Assembly (NCBI GenBank): GCA_937887565.1
Contig: CALABS010000041.1
Coordinates: forward strand, 1 to 55,437
Direction: 5' to 3'
DNA from: an uncultured Rhodospirillaceae bacterium
Lineage (GTDB): Bacteria > Pseudomonadota > Alphaproteobacteria > Rhodospirillales > Magnetospirillaceae
DNA length: 55,437 nt
Every line of letters begins with the position of its first letter. The stretch's first letter is position 1. A program made the position numbers and the translations under genes. The notes beneath the pieces were generated by a model that was given only the letters and a program-made list of their open reading frames with translations, did not search any database and was not told where the DNA came from. Below, one piece after another: positions 55,253 through 55,437 of the stretch.

Positions 55253-55380
55253 TAGTGGTCCGATCCAGACCGAAGGTTCAGGGGCCTGAACCTTCGGTCT
55301 GGATCGGACCACAAAATCAACGAATTGTGCTCTGGTTCATTCAGATGGTCGGTGTACCATCTGAATGAACCAGAGCACTA
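55253..55380. mobile_element. TA-flanked double-palindrome element, probable MITE
   Basis: Between TA at 55253-55254 and TA at 55379-55380 lie 124 bases made of two perfect palindromes. The first has 28-bp arms (55255-55282 and 55285-55312) around GG. The second has 23-bp arms (55327-55349 and 55356-55378) around CGGTGT. The element ends GTGGTCCGATCCA and, on the other strand, GTGCTCTGGTTCA, match at 9 of 13 positions, like imperfect terminal repeats. TA flanks suggest a non-autonomous IS630/Tc1-like transposon. It starts three bases after the YcbK-like stop codon, so it could also terminate that transcript. Confidence 0.6.
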
Positions 55381-55437
55381 GCTGTGGAGTCGCAAGACGT
55401 TGTCCCCGGAGAGCCCGAGTCGGCTGATGGGTGTCTG
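55381..55437. other. Window end, no feature recognised
   Basis: Fifty-seven bases remain after the palindromic element. No start codon with a ribosome site, RNA gene or repeat copy can be supported in them. Confidence 0.3.

Overview
The window is high-GC DNA (roughly two thirds G+C) with dense, often overlapping genes. It looks like an alphaproteobacterium of the Rhodospirillales, most plausibly a Magnetospirillum relative. The grounds are the mix of pyruvate:ferredoxin oxidoreductase, a group 3b-type [NiFe] hydrogenase, a LuxR solo, a chemoreceptor, an APS reductase-type sulfate pathway and Rhodospirillales-like small regulators. The genus is inference. No rRNA, tRNA, CRISPR array or magnetosome gene was seen.

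Left edge (1-1130): the last 17 codons of an IS630-family transposase abut a gene remnant that is both truncated and frameshifted. About 570 bases with no supportable gene follow.

Siderophore locus (1131-24612, all minus strand, 18 genes). In transcription order it holds: an ECF sigma factor and its FecR regulator; a TonB-dependent receptor with a signalling domain; two small membrane proteins and a PepSY membrane protein; a cytoplasmic Fes-type esterase; MbtH; a two-module NRPS (C-A-T-C-A-T-TE); an EntS-like exporter; EntC, EntE, EntB and EntA; a phosphopantetheinyl transferase; and ExbB-ExbD-TonB. Chorismate would become 2,3-dihydroxybenzoate, be loaded on EntB, and be joined to two amino acids. 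The second adenylation domain carries the exact EntF serine code. The first has an acidic pocket suggesting a basic amino acid, and there is no epimerase domain. The predicted product is a turnerbactin/ruckerbactin-like catecholate. Four Fur-like 19-bp boxes sit before the sigma factor, the receptor, entC and exbB. No ABC importer is encoded in the locus.

Regulatory and small-gene island (24936-27588): a 62-codon gene behind a CCCCTAGGGG palindrome, a LuxR solo, and two nearly identical XRE regulators in inverted orientation around a small membrane protein.

Energy metabolism (27589-43295): nifJ with a strong terminator; a chemoreceptor; a hydrogenase-type maturation protease next to an HExxH protein; a radical SAM protein; a DegP-like protease; an Rrf2 regulator; a site-2 protease; and a five-gene hydrogenase operon (Fe-S beta, cyclic-nucleotide-binding protein, flavoprotein gamma, small delta and large alpha subunits).

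Nitrilase, redox and sulfur region (43305-52749): a nitrilase-family hydrolase, a GNAT enzyme, a small protein and glutathione reductase, then sulfate assimilation (CysN-APS kinase fusion, CysD, APS reductase CysH, sulfite reductase CysI with a C-terminal extension) and a divergent rhodanese.

Right edge (52937-55437): an L,D-transpeptidase, a Tat-exported YcbK-like peptidase, and a 124-bp TA-flanked element made of two long perfect palindromes, probably a non-autonomous transposon.
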